DNA of 64,000 bases, taken from NCBI GenBank assembly GCA_964461995.1, contig CAYWXL010000010.1:1-64000 (forward strand), given 5' to 3'. The notes below the pieces were generated by a model. The model ran no database searches. It saw only the letters and a list, made by a program, of their open reading frames with translations, and had not been told where the DNA came from. Below, one piece after another: positions 24,546-34,074 of the stretch. Made by a program: the position numbers and the translations under genes. Source of the DNA: JALSRK01 sp964461995. GTDB lineage: Bacteria > Acidobacteriota > Terriglobia > Bryobacterales > Bryobacteraceae. Within the stretch, counting starts at the first letter, position 1; every line of letters begins with the position of its first letter.

Positions 24546-26042
24546 GTGAACACCGATCGCAAGCCCGTGCGGGTGCGCTACGCCCCGAGCCCCACGGGAG
24601 ACTTCCACGTCGGCGGGGCGCGCACCGCGCTGTTCAACTGGCTCTTCGCCCGCCATCACGGCGGACGGTTCATCCTGCGCATCGAGGACACGGACCGCAA
24701 GCGCTACAACCCGCAGGCCCTTCAATGGCTGCTCGACGGCCTCCGCTACCTCGAGCTCGACTGGGACGAGGGCCCCGAGGTGGGCGGCGGCTACGGCCCG
24801 TACGTACAGACCGAGCGGCTGGAGATCTACCGCGAGCACTGCGGGCGGCTGCTCGAGGCCGGGGCCGCCTACCGCTGCTTCTGTACGCCGGAGCGCCTCC
24901 AGGAGCTGGCCAGGCAGGCCCAGCAGCGGGGCGAGCGGGGCGGCTACGACCGCGCCTGCCGGAATCTCGATCCTGAGGAGGCCGCCCGTCGTGCCGAGGC
25001 CGGCGAGCCCCACGTGGTCCGGTTCAAGATGCCGCTCGAGGGCGAGACCACGGTCCACGACGCGATCCGGGGCGACATCACCTTCCCGAACGCGGTGCTG
25101 CAGGACACCGTGCTGATGAAATCCGACGGCATCCCGACCTACCACCTGGCGAACGTCGTCGATGACCACCTGATGGAGATCAGCCACGTGCTGCGGGGCG
25201 ACGAGTGGGTGAACAGCCTGCCCCTGCACATCCACCTCTACCGGGCTTTCGGTTGGGAGCCGCCGGTGATGGCGCATCTGCCGCTGATCCTCAACCCCAC
25301 GGGCAAGGGAAAGATGAGCAAGCGCGAGGAGCGCGCCCCGGACGGCAGCGTCCGGCCGGTCTTCGTCCGCACCTTCCAGGAGCTGGGCTATCTGCCCGAG
25401 GCGCTGATCAACTTTCTGGCGCTGCTCGGCTGGAGCTACGACGACAAGACGGAGATCATGAGCCGCCAGGAGCTCATCGAGCGGTTCACCCTGGAGCGGG
25501 TTCAGGCTTCGCCGGCGGTGTGGAACTACGACAAGCTCGACCACATGAACGGCTACTACATCCGCCAACTGGCCCCGGAAGACCTGGCCGGGCGGCTCGT
25601 CCCGTTCTTCGAGAAGGCCGGCTGGAAGGCGGACCGCGAAAAGGTGCTTCAAATCGTGCCGCTGATCCGCGAGCGCATCAAGCGTTTGAGCGACGCCGTG
25701 GCCGTGGCCGACTTCTTTTTCCTCGAAAAGCTCCCGCCTTACGACGCCGCCGAGCTGATTCCGAAGAAAGGCGACGCGGCGATGGCCCTGGCGGCCCTCG
25801 AGCGCGGCCGTGAGGCGCTCGGCAAGATCGAGTTCACCCGCGAAGCGATCGAGGCGGCGCTGCGGGGCGAGGCCGAGAGGCTGGGTATCAAGGCGGGGCA
25901 GATGTTCCACCCGATCCGGGTGGCGATTTCCGGCCGGAAGGTCTCGCCGCCGCTGTTCGAGTCCCTCGAGGTGCTGGGCAAGGAGACATCGCTCGCGCGG
26001 ATCGGCGAGGCGATCGCGAAGCTGCGGGAGACGGCCGGCTGA
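24546..26042 (+). CDS. gltX: Glutamate-tRNA ligase
   Basis: GltX charges tRNA-Glu (and tRNA-Gln in organisms using the amidotransferase route). The 498-residue protein has the class I signatures PSPTGDFHVGGARTALF (HIGH equivalent) near residue 15 and KGKMSKRE (KMSKS equivalent) near 255, plus the anticodon-binding C-terminal helical domain. Length and motifs match bacterial GluRS. The start is GTG 24546 with AGGA seven nt upstream; the upstream in-frame extension to 24495 has no family similarity. It is cytoplasmic and monocistronic here, converging on a small membrane protein gene. Confidence 0.95.
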   Translation: MNTDRKPVRVRYAPSPTGDFHVGGARTALFNWLFARHHGGRFILRIEDTDRKRYNPQALQWLLDGLRYLELDWDEGPEVGGGYGPYVQTERLEIYREHCGRLLEAGAAYRCFCTPERLQELARQAQQRGERGGYDRACRNLDPEEAARRAEAGEPHVVRFKMPLEGETTVHDAIRGDITFPNAVLQDTVLMKSDGIPTYHLANVVDDHLMEISHVLRGDEWVNSLPLHIHLYRAFGWEPPVMAHLPLILNPTGKGKMSKREERAPDGSVRPVFVRTFQELGYLPEALINFLALLGWSYDDKTEIMSRQELIERFTLERVQASPAVWNYDKLDHMNGYYIRQLAPEDLAGRLVPFFEKAGWKADREKVLQIVPLIRERIKRLSDAVAVADFFFLEKLPPYDAAELIPKKGDAAMALAALERGREALGKIEFTREAIEAALRGEAERLGIKAGQMFHPIRVAISGRKVSPPLFESLEVLGKETSLARIGEAIAKLRETAG

Positions 26043-26061
26043 TCCTCCGGGCCCTCGGCTC

Positions 26062-26421
26062 CTAGTCGTATCTTCGCCCGCTGCGGCGGAACCGTTTGAT
26101 CTTGCTCAGGTCGAACTGTCCCAGATAGACGGGCGACGAGTAGCCCGGCGTGCGGGCGGCCGGGCTTCGCGGATAGCCCAGCTCGTCGGTGGGGAAGCCC
26201 CAGACGTCGCCGGTCTCCAGATCGATGGCCACGCGGCCGAAGACGTTCGAGGAGCCGTCCGGCGCGGCGATCTTGGTGACGTCCGGATCGAACTGCAGCC
26301 GGGGCGTTCCCGAAGGGGCGGCTGCGGCCGGCTTCGGGCGGGCGATCCGCTCCCCGGCGATCACCACCAGCGCCGCGGCGATCACGCTCAGGACGGCCTT
26401 CGTGTAGAGGTCGCATCGCAT
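26062..26421 (-). CDS. Small membrane-anchored or secreted protein, function unknown
   Basis: A 119-residue protein with an N-terminal hydrophobic segment (about residues 7-24, KAVLSVIAAALVVIAG) serving as an anchor or uncleaved signal, a Pro/Ala linker and a domain with VFGRVAIDLETGDVWGFPTDELGYP. The C-terminus is basic (KIKRFRRSGRRYD). A conserved pattern cannot be tied to a named family. The start is ATG 26421, behind a GGGGAGAG stretch; the longer ORF to 26661 covers low-complexity upstream sequence. It converges on gltX. Confidence 0.5.
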   Translation of the reverse strand: MRCDLYTKAVLSVIAAALVVIAGERIARPKPAAAAPSGTPRLQFDPDVTKIAAPDGSSNVFGRVAIDLETGDVWGFPTDELGYPRSPAARTPGYSSPVYLGQFDLSKIKRFRRSGRRYD

Positions 26422-26659
26422 GGCTTCCGTCTCTCCCCGCAATAACTGACGCCGCAGGCGCTGCGTGCGTGGATAGCCCCTGATACCCCCTGTGCGGCCG
26501 CGGCGCGAAAAACTCTCAGCGGGCTCACGCCGTGAGCCAGCCGCCTCCGCACACTGAAGCTGGACTCCTCGGACGGGGCGCGCCTCCGGGGCCGTACTGC
26601 TGCCGCCCGGTCCGGGAAACGCCCCGCCGGGGAGTACTCCGATCACCGAAGGTGCTGCC

Positions 26660-27175
26660 ATGCGGGACGTGAGGACGGGACTCTGTGAGGCGAAGCGGCT
26701 TATAGCGTTGATCGTGTGTCTGCTGATTTTCTACGAGCCGCTCGCGGCCGGCGTCGGCAAGATGAACGTGCGCTACCTGGGCGGCTCTTGGACCGACGTC
26801 CGGCCCGGGCAGGAAGGCAAGTTCTACTACACGGACGAGGGCGTCGTCTTCCAGTGGAAGGGCGTGGCGCCGCACCTGCTGCGCTACGACGCGATCACCA
26901 GCATCGAGTACGGGCAGAAGGTCGGCCGGAGGATCGGCGCGACGATTGCGCTGGGGGTCACCACGCTCGGCCTGATGGCCTTGCCGCTGCTGCTCTCGAA
27001 GAAACGGAAGCACTTCGCCACCATCGGCTTCCGGGACGAGGACGGCGAGCGCCAGGCGCTGGTGCTCGAGTTCGGCAAGCGCGCCACCAAGGCGGCGCTG
27101 AACACCATGGCGCTGCGCTCCGGCGTCGAGATCGAGTTTGAGAGCGAGGAAGCGAAGAAACACTTCCGGCACTGA
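26660..27175 (+). CDS. Small membrane protein, function unknown
   Basis: A 171-residue protein with a hydrophobic N-terminal segment (about residues 13-30, RLIALIVCLLIFYEP) and a second one near 93-112 (ATIALGVTTLGLMALPLLL). A beta-rich stretch between them (FYYTDEGVVFQWKG, PHLLRYDAITSIEYGQ) and a soluble tail follow. The pattern suggests a PH-like or bPH-type fold facing the cytoplasm or periplasm, but this is a guess. ATG 26660 follows GAAGGTG. It is divergent from the small protein at 26062-26421. Confidence 0.5.
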   Translation: MRDVRTGLCEAKRLIALIVCLLIFYEPLAAGVGKMNVRYLGGSWTDVRPGQEGKFYYTDEGVVFQWKGVAPHLLRYDAITSIEYGQKVGRRIGATIALGVTTLGLMALPLLLSKKRKHFATIGFRDEDGERQALVLEFGKRATKAALNTMALRSGVEIEFESEEAKKHFRH

Positions 27176-27324
27176 GCGCGTCGCTTCCGGCGCCACTGCG
27201 CTAGGGATCCGGCACGTATCGGTGCGCCGCTGCAAGCCAGTTTCCGGGCGGGCCTGGCGGGCCGTCGCGGGGATGCCTTCCGGAACTGTTGATTCGGCGC
27301 TTCGTCGTTAGTGAGAATCGAAGC

Positions 27325-28170
27325 ATGCCTGCAACAGGCTCCTTCGTCCTCGGCATGGGCCAGATCTTGGTGGAGGGCGGTGAGCCCGAAGCGAATCTGG
27401 ACCGTGCTTGCGAGATGGTGGAACGCGCCGGACGGCAAGGTTGCTCCATCGTCGTTCTGCCGGAATGCCTGGATCTCGGCTGGACATGGCCGGGCGCCCG
27501 GGAAAAGGCCCAGCCCATCCCGGGGGGCCATTCCGGCCGCCTGTGCAGCGCTGCGCGAGAGGCGTCAGTGTACGTCGTCGCCGGGCTGGTAGAACGGTCC
27601 CGCGACCGGCTCTACAATGCCGCCGTTCTGATTTCGCCCCAGGGGCGCATCTTGCTGAAGCATCGCAAGATCAACGAACTCGAGATTGCTCACGGCCTGT
27701 ACGCCACCGGCGACCGTCTGCTGGTGGCTCGCACTGCCCTGGGTGTGATCGGCGTGAATATCTGCGCGGACAATTTCCCCAACTCGTTGGCGCTGGGCCA
27801 CGCCCTGGGGCGCATGGGATGTCAACTGCTCCTGTCGCCGTGCGCCTGGGCAGTCGATGCCGACCACGACAACAGCAAGGAGCCCTATGGCGCGCTTTGG
27901 AGGCAGGCCTATGCAACGCTCGCGCGCCTGTATGACATTACCGTCGTCGGCGTCAGCAATGTCGGATGGCTGCGTGCGGGGCCGTGGAAAGGCCGGAAGT
28001 GTATCGGGTGTTCCTTGGCGGTAGGGCCGGGCGGCGAAATGCTGGCCCAGGGGCCGTACGGCGTGGATGCGGAGGCGTTGGTGAAGGTCGAAGTCACTCC
28101 GATGCCACGCCCCGCGCGGGGCACGGGTTGGGCGAAAGTGTTGCGAGACCGGGGCTACGAAGGACCTTGA
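27325..28170 (+). CDS. Carbon-nitrogen hydrolase (nitrilase superfamily)
   Basis: A 281-residue cytoplasmic amidohydrolase with the complete Glu-Lys-Cys triad: E47 in VVLPE, K115 in KHRKINELE and C147 in GVNICADN. Family members cleave amide or nitrile C-N bonds (omega-amidase, carbamoyl-putrescine amidase, NAD synthetase domain and others); the substrate is not evident here. The motif NAAVLISPQGRILLKHRK is split by the lysine and typical of the aliphatic-amidase-like group. The start is ATG 27325; TTG 27289 is less likely. The gene precedes a GH2 gene on the same strand with 116 bp between. Confidence 0.85.
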   Translation: MPATGSFVLGMGQILVEGGEPEANLDRACEMVERAGRQGCSIVVLPECLDLGWTWPGAREKAQPIPGGHSGRLCSAAREASVYVVAGLVERSRDRLYNAAVLISPQGRILLKHRKINELEIAHGLYATGDRLLVARTALGVIGVNICADNFPNSLALGHALGRMGCQLLLSPCAWAVDADHDNSKEPYGALWRQAYATLARLYDITVVGVSNVGWLRAGPWKGRKCIGCSLAVGPGGEMLAQGPYGVDAEALVKVEVTPMPRPARGTGWAKVLRDRGYEGP

Positions 28171-28286
28171 CGCCCGGCTCAGAGCCGCACTCTGAAAACG
28201 AGGCGGCAAGCGAGGAACGGCGGCCGGAGGCTCTAGCGGCCATCACCGGTGCGTAACACGTCCCCGGTGTGGGATCTTACGGGAGA

Positions 28287-31198
28287 ATGAAGCGGCGAAA
28301 GTTCCTTCTTTCCGCGGCCGCCGCGGCATCTTCGGTCTTTTCGACGCGTTGCGCCGGCCCGTCCGAGCCGGTCGGCGGCCGCCTGGAGCTCGACGGGGAG
28401 TGGCGCATTCACCTGGGCGCTTTCGAGCAGGCGCCGAGGGGCGAGTGGGAGGACCGCATACGGCTGCCCGGAACGACCGACGAGGCCGGCTACGGCTCCC
28501 AGACGAAGGGCGCCCATCTGGGCTACCTCACCCGCGCTTGGAAATACATCGGGCCGTGCTGCTACCAGCGCGAGTTCGAAATCCGAGCGGAGTGGGCCGG
28601 CCGCTCGGTGACCCTGTTTCTCGAACGCTGCTTGTGGCGCACGCGGGTCTGGCTCGATGGGGAGCCCGTGGGCGCGCGCGACAGCCTCACGACGCCCCAC
28701 GAGTACGAGCTGGGTCGTCTGGATCCTGGCCGCCACCGCCTCGTTGTCGAGGTGGACAACTCGCCGGCGGCCGTCCTCGGCCTCTACGGGCATTCCTACA
28801 CCGAGCACACGCAGTCGATCTGGAACGGCATTGTTGGCCGCATTGAGCTATGCGCCCGCGGGCCGGCGCGGATCGGGCGGCTGCGGATCGATCCGGACGC
28901 GGCTGGGCGCGAGGTGCGAGTGCGCAGCCGCATCCGGGCGCTGGACGCGGTTCCAGGTGCGGTTCTCCTGACGCTGGCCGTGCGGGAGGCGGAGACGGGC
29001 CGGACGGTGGGCGAGCTGCGGCAGGCGGTGGAGCCGGGAGGCGAGTTCATCGCCGCCGTTCCGATCGAACGGGACGTCCGGCTCTGGGATGAGTTCTCGC
29101 CGAATCTCTACGAATTGGAGGCGCGGCTCACGGGCGAAGGCGGCAAGGAGTTCGACCGGCGTGCGGAGCGATTCGGCTTCCGGGAACTGGCTACTCGCGA
29201 CGGCCAGGTGACGCTGAACGGGCGGCCGCTGATGCTGCGCGGCACGCTCGAGTGCTGCATCTTCCCCCGCACCGGCTATCCGCCCACCGACGTCGAGTCC
29301 TGGCGGCGGCTGATCGCCAAGGCTCGGGACTACGGCCTGAACCACCTGCGCTTCCACTCCTGGTGCCCGCCGGAGGCCGCTTTCGATGCCGCCGACGAGG
29401 CCGGCTTCCTCTTGCAGGTGGAGACGCCGCTGTGGATCGACAAATGGATGGGCGAGCGCACGATCCTGAAGACCGAGGAGCTGCCGGAGCGGCTGCCGAA
29501 GGCCTTCGGCGAGGATCCGGAGGTCGTCGAGTTCATCCAGGCCGAGTTCCGCCGGATCCTCGAGACCTACGGCAACCACCCGTCGTTCGCCATCCTGTGC
29601 GTGGGCAACGAGATCTACGGCGACTACGAGCTACTGGGCCGGATGGTCGGCGAGGCGAAGCGGCGGGATGCGCGGCGGCTCTACACTTGCTCTACCGCCC
29701 GCCGCCACATGCCCCAGGACGACGTCTACGTCACCCACGCGACAAAGGGGGGCCGCGTGCGGGGCATCCTCGGCAAGGGTACGGCGGGGGATTTCCGCCA
29801 GGCGGCCCAAGCGGTTTCCACGCCGGTGATTTCGCACGAGATCGGCCAGTGGGTGACGCACCCGGACTACAGCGAGCTGCCCAGCTACACCGGGCCGCTC
29901 CGGCCCCGCAGCCTGGAGCTCTACCGCAAGCGGCTGGCCGAGAACGGAATGCTCGAGCAGGCCGCCGACTTCCAGCGGGCCTCCGGCCGCTTCGCCTGGA
30001 AGCTGTACAAGGAAGAGATCGAGGCGGCGATGCGGACGCCGCTGGCCGGGTTCCAGCTCCTCCAGTTGCAGGACTATCCCGGCCAGGGCGAGGCGCTGGT
30101 GGGCCTGCTCGACGCCTTCTGGCGCTCCAAGGGCATCCTCGAGCCGCAGGAGTTCCGGCGTTTCTGTTCGGCTACGGTCCCTCTGGCGCGCCTGGAGAAG
30201 TTCCTGTGGCGGGGCGGCGAGCGATTCGAGGCCGGGGCCGAGGTGGGCCACTACGGGGCCGCGGATATCGAGGACACCGTAGTGGACTGGAAGATCCGCG
30301 ACGGCTACGGAGAAGTCACCGCCGCCGGCGCTTTCCCGGCGCGGAACCTGCCCACCGGGGCGCTGACCGCCGTGGGGCAAGTGCGGTTCGAGCTTCCTGA
30401 GGTCGCTTTCGCTGGCCGGTGGAACCTGGAGCTTTCGGTCCGGGGAACCGCGGCGGCGAACCGTTGGGACTTCTGGGTCTTCCCNNNNNNNNNNNNNNNN
30501 NNNNNNNNNNNNNNNNNNNNNNNNNNNNNNNNNNNNNNNNNNNNNNNNNNNNNNNNNNNNNNNNNNNNNNNNNNNNNNNNNNNNAGCTTTCGGTCCGGGG
30601 AACCGCGGCGGCGAACCGTTGGGACTTCTGGGTCTTCCCAGACCAGCTCCGGACCGCGGAGGGCGACGCCGTCATCGCCCGCAGCTTCGGCGCCGCGCGC
30701 CAGGCGCTCGAGGCCGGCCGGAAAGTGCTGCTAGTGGCTGCGGGCTTAGAGAAGAGCGAAACCGTCCGGCCCACGCGCTTCCTGCCGGTTTTCTGGTCCT
30801 TCGCCATGTTTTCCTCGCAGCCCGGCGTGCTGGGGCTGCTGTGCGATCCCCGGCACCCTGCCTTGGCCGGCTTCCCCACCGAGGACCATTGCGACTGGCA
30901 GTGGCGCGAACTGATGGACGGGGGCCGCTGCATCGTCTTGAACGAAGCGCCGGAGGATCTGCGGCCTATCGTTCAGCCGATCGACGACTTCCACCGGGCC
31001 GACAAGCTCGGGGCGGTCTTCGAAGCGAAAGTGGGCGCGGGCCGGCTGCTCGTCTGCGGCTTCGACATCGAGAGCGATCTGGAGAACCGCCTCGCCGCCC
31101 GGCACCTCCGCCACAGCCTGCTCAGCTACATGAATTCGCCGGACTTCGAGCCCCAGGCGGAGTTGGATGCCGCCCTGCTGGGGCGTCTTCTCTCTTGA
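28287..31198 (+). CDS. Glycoside hydrolase family 2 protein, interrupted by a spurious scaffold gap
   Basis: A secreted GH2 enzyme with a twin-arginine-like signal (MKRRKFLLSAAAAASS), a sugar-binding domain (jelly-roll), an Ig-like domain, a TIM barrel and a long C-terminal part. The catalytic acid/base is E442 in CVGNEIYG, and the nucleophile is probably E518 in ISHEIGQW. The family includes beta-galactosidases, glucuronidases and mannosidases; specificity is not assignable. The gene spans a 100-N block (30485-30584) flanked by an exact 55-bp duplication. Deleting the N block and one copy (155 bp) keeps the frame and yields one 918-residue protein ending at 31198; read literally, the post-gap part is in another frame. 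Start ATG 28287 follows GGGAGA. Confidence 0.82.
30430..30484. repeat. 55-bp direct repeat, copy 1 (contig overlap)
   Basis: The 55 bases before the N block are identical to the 55 bases after it (30585-30639). This is the signature of overlapping contig ends that the scaffolder did not merge, not a biological repeat. Confidence 0.93.
30485..30584. other. Assembly gap (100 N), probably spurious
   Basis: The flanks are identical over 55 bp, so no sequence is likely missing; the two contigs overlap. Confidence 0.93.
30585..30639. repeat. 55-bp direct repeat, copy 2 (contig overlap)
   Basis: Exact copy of 30430-30484. Collapsing the two copies restores the GH2 frame. Confidence 0.93.
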
Positions 31199-31266
31199 CG
31201 GGCGACGGCGGCTCTGGCGCCGCCCGCGCTGGGCGGTCAGCGGCCCCGATGGCGTACGCCGCCGGC

Positions 31267-32901
31267 TCAGCAGCCGCCGCAGGTGAACTTGCCGCAGCCG
31301 TTGCCGGCGGCCGGCAGCGGCGTGGAGAACTCCTTCTCGATCTTCTCGCGGAAGGTCGGCCCGCCGTTGTAGGCGCAGAAGGGATAGATGCGGCCGTTGG
31401 GGGCGGCGTAGTGGATCACGCAGCGCTTCACCCGCTCGATGTCGTAGTTGTAGTGGTCCATGAAGTGCATCCCGGCCACCATGAGGGTCTTGAAGGTGAA
31501 GCCCTTCTTCTCGGCCTCGCCGCGCCCGTAACGCTTGTCCGTCAGGCCCTGCAGCGTCTGGAGGAACTTGGTGAAGGTGAGGCCCTCGGGGGCGCGGTCC
31601 TCATGGAAGTGCCGCTTGAACTTCGACCAGAGGTTGATCTTGGTGAACAGCTTCACCCGGGCCTTGGAGGCCTTCCGGGACATCAGGTCCATGTCCTGCA
31701 GGAAGGCGCCGACGTCCACGAAGCGGGTGACCGGGGTGGCCCGCTTGTGCTGGTCGACGAACAGATAGGTGCCGAGCGAGCAGTGCGGGTGGGGCGTCAG
31801 GTGGGTGGTCATCTCGCCCCGGAGCGCGCTGACGAGTTTCGAGAAGGGCGCCACGCAGGCCAGCGGGAACCAATCTTCGTATGGATCGCAGATGCCCGTC
31901 TGCCGGTGGACGTCGTGGGCGAAGTCCGACATCGTGTAGCGCTTCTGCTCCAGCTCGCGGCGGTTGATGCGCCCGGTGAAGGAGACCGGCTGGTAGCTGA
32001 TGGCGCTGATGACGTCGATGTTGTCGATGGCGAACTTGAGGATGTCGCCCACCTGATGGTCGTTGAAGCCCTTGACGATGGTGGGCACCAGGCAGATCTT
32101 CATCCCCGCCTTGCGGATGTTCTCGATGGCCTTGAGCTTGGTCTCCATGAGCCGCTGGCCGCGGGTGCGCAGATAGATGTCGTCGGTGACGCCGTCGAAC
32201 TGGAGGTAGATGGTGTGCAGCCCGGCCTCCTTGCTCTTCTCGGCGAACTCGAGGTCGGCGAAGAGGATGCCGTTGGAGGCGCACTGGATGTGGGAGAAGC
32301 CCATCTCCTTGGCCATCCGCAGGGCGTCGAACCAAGTGGAGGCGATGGTCGGCTCACCACCGGAGAACTGCACGATGCGGCCGGCCACCGGGCGCTCGTC
32401 ACGCAGCGCCTGGAGCATCTTGCGGACGTGCTCGGCGTCCGGCTCGTAGAGGTAGCCCTGGACGTTGGCGTTGGCGAAGCAGACCGGGCAGGTGAGGTTG
32501 CACCGGTTGGTCAGGTCCACGTTCGCCAGACCGGTGTGGGAGGTGTGCATCGAGCAAAGGCCGCAGTCGGTGGGGCACTCGGTGGCGTCCGGCACCGCCG
32601 GGTTCTCCACGCCCCGGTTGTCGCCGAAGGTCCATTCCTCCATCTTCCGGTAGAGCTTGGCGTCCGAGTACACGGTGTCCTTGAAGAAGCCGTGCTCGGG
32701 GCAGGTCTTCTCCATAACCACCTTGCCGTCCTCTTCGCTGAGGACCGCTTCGATGATCTTCGAGCATTCCGGACACAGTGACTGCGTCATCTTCGGCAGC
32801 CCCTTCGGTACTGGCTTTATCGGGGCGCCGGAGTAAGTCGTCTCGGGCTGGAGAATGTGAAAACCTTCGGCCTTCTTCGGGGCGAATGCTTGCGTGCTCA
32901 T
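31267..32901 (-). CDS. Radical SAM protein, Tes/MJ0619-like (candidate tetraether or membrane-spanning lipid synthase)
   Basis: A 544-residue radical SAM enzyme. The canonical cluster is NRCNLTCPVC (C134, C138, C141), followed by SGGEPT (180-185). Upstream lies a rubredoxin-like centre (C43-x2-C46, C67 with H70) and another cysteine group C109, C113, C116. The extreme C-terminus is NGCGKFTCGGC (C536, C541, C544). This arrangement is that of the archaeal tetraether synthase Tes and related MJ0619 proteins, which join lipid tails carbon to carbon. Homologues are reported in Acidobacteriota, and Acidobacteriota make membrane-spanning iso-diabolic acid and brGDGT lipids. Other members of the wider family modify pterins, so the lipid role is inference. 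The start is ATG 32901 behind GGAGG. The neighbouring genes offer no lipid context. Confidence 0.78.
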   Translation of the reverse strand: MSTQAFAPKKAEGFHILQPETTYSGAPIKPVPKGLPKMTQSLCPECSKIIEAVLSEEDGKVVMEKTCPEHGFFKDTVYSDAKLYRKMEEWTFGDNRGVENPAVPDATECPTDCGLCSMHTSHTGLANVDLTNRCNLTCPVCFANANVQGYLYEPDAEHVRKMLQALRDERPVAGRIVQFSGGEPTIASTWFDALRMAKEMGFSHIQCASNGILFADLEFAEKSKEAGLHTIYLQFDGVTDDIYLRTRGQRLMETKLKAIENIRKAGMKICLVPTIVKGFNDHQVGDILKFAIDNIDVISAISYQPVSFTGRINRRELEQKRYTMSDFAHDVHRQTGICDPYEDWFPLACVAPFSKLVSALRGEMTTHLTPHPHCSLGTYLFVDQHKRATPVTRFVDVGAFLQDMDLMSRKASKARVKLFTKINLWSKFKRHFHEDRAPEGLTFTKFLQTLQGLTDKRYGRGEAEKKGFTFKTLMVAGMHFMDHYNYDIERVKRCVIHYAAPNGRIYPFCAYNGGPTFREKIEKEFSTPLPAAGNGCGKFTCGGC

Positions 32902-33165
32902 GTTCGAACCTCCGCTCGTCCAGGGTTCCGAATGTGGTTTTTCCCGTCGCTGAGTGGCCGGGGCAAGGTACAAGTCCCAGCCAATGGTTAAGTCTAATCC
33001 AGTAAACGCCTTAGGCCAATGGATCCGCAGCCAGCGGCAGGATTCCGGAGGCGAATTGCGAGAATCGGGCCTGAATAGAGATTCTTTACGGCCAAGTACA
33101 GTTTCTCGCGAGACGACCTTCTCTCCCAAGCACACTAGGTTGCTGCATGAACCTCCCTCTTCCAA

Positions 33166-33171
33166 TAGACT
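33166..33171 (+). promoter_or_regulatory. TAGACT -10-like element before the DUF1080 gene
   Basis: TAGACT is 9 nt before ATG 33181 in the 279-bp divergent spacer. There is no Shine-Dalgarno, so a near-leaderless transcript is possible. The rest of the spacer shows no other obvious gene or repeat. Confidence 0.35.
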
Positions 33172-33180
33172 GTACGCTGT

Positions 33181-34065
33181 ATGGCTCGCTTGATTCTTAC
33201 TTTTGATCATGGCTGCGTCGGCGTGGCTTGCTTGGCGGCGGCTCTGCTGCTGCCGGTGCCCGCTCCCGCCCAGCAGCGCCAGCCCCGGGACCCTTGCGCC
33301 CGGACCGCTCCCCGGGGCTACTCGGACACCCCGCTGCTGCCGGGCCAGAAATGGAAAGTCCACGATATCGAGCGGCCCACGCCGCCCCGGGTGACGCCGG
33401 GCGACATTCCACTTCCCGTTCCGCCACCCTCGGACGCCATCGTGCTGTTCGACGGCAAGGACCTATCGACGCACTGGCTCCAGCGCCCCAAGCGGGGGCC
33501 GAATCGGGGGAAGCTGGTCGAGCCGAACTGGATAGTCCGCGACGGTTACGCCGAGGTGCGCCCCGGCTCCGGCCACTTGATCAGCAAGGAGAAGTTCGGC
33601 GACGTTCAACTCCACGTGGAGTGGATGGTGCCGGCCAAGCCGTGCGGCTCCTCGCAATGGCGGGGCAATAGCGGCATCATGCTGATGAGCCGTTACGAGA
33701 TCCAGATTCTGGATTCGGTGGACAACCCGACTTACGCCGACGGGCAGGCCGGCGCGATCTACGGCCAGTGGCCGCCGCTGGTGAACGCCTCGCGGCCGGG
33801 GGGCGAGTGGCAGAGCTTCGACATTGTCTTCGAAGCGCCCCGGTTCGACGGCGGCAAGCTCGTCCGGCCCGCCTACGTTACGGTCTTCCACAATGGCGTC
33901 CTCATCCACCACCACCAGGAAATTATCGGCCCAGTCGCACACCGCAGGTGGCGGAAGTACGAGCCCCACGCGCCCGAGGAGCCGCTGCTGCTGCAAGATC
34001 ACGGCGTGCCGGTGCGGTTCCGGAACATCTGGGTCCGTCGCCTGAAGAGCCGCGACGAGCCGTAG
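33181..34065 (+). CDS. DUF1080 domain-containing protein (3-keto-disaccharide hydrolase family)
   Basis: A 294-residue secreted protein. After a signal peptide ending near AQQ it has a Pro-rich linker, then the DUF1080 (3-keto-disaccharide hydrolase, PF06439) jelly-roll: IVLFDGKDLSTHW, NWIVRDGYAEVRPGSGHL split here as landmarks, DVQLHVEWMVP, GNSGIMLMSRYEIQILDS and VTVFHNGVLIHHHQE. The family cleaves 3-keto glycosides or binds sugars, and often works with periplasmic oxidoreductases. It lies opposite the Tes-like gene and ends 9 bp from a convergent small membrane-protein gene. The start ATG 33181 follows a TAGACT hexamer by 9 nt and lacks a Shine-Dalgarno. Confidence 0.82.
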   Translation: MARLILTFDHGCVGVACLAAALLLPVPAPAQQRQPRDPCARTAPRGYSDTPLLPGQKWKVHDIERPTPPRVTPGDIPLPVPPPSDAIVLFDGKDLSTHWLQRPKRGPNRGKLVEPNWIVRDGYAEVRPGSGHLISKEKFGDVQLHVEWMVPAKPCGSSQWRGNSGIMLMSRYEIQILDSVDNPTYADGQAGAIYGQWPPLVNASRPGGEWQSFDIVFEAPRFDGGKLVRPAYVTVFHNGVLIHHHQEIIGPVAHRRWRKYEPHAPEEPLLLQDHGVPVRFRNIWVRRLKSRDEP

Positions 34066-34074
34066 ATAGGCCCT

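Noticed and set aside
23814..25910. 698-residue minus-strand ORF
   Set aside because: Antisense to gltX and the peroxiredoxin; no domain.
30485..30639. Frameshift in the GH2 gene
   Set aside because: It disappears when the duplicated 55 bp and the N block are removed, so it is an assembly artefact.
30430..30639. Biological 55-bp direct repeat or mobile-element target duplication
   Set aside because: The copies directly abut a 100-N scaffold block and have no element between them; contig overlap explains them.
30619..32781. 720-residue plus-strand ORF
   Set aside because: Lies opposite the Tes-like radical SAM gene and across the GH2 end; composition is typical of a shadow frame.
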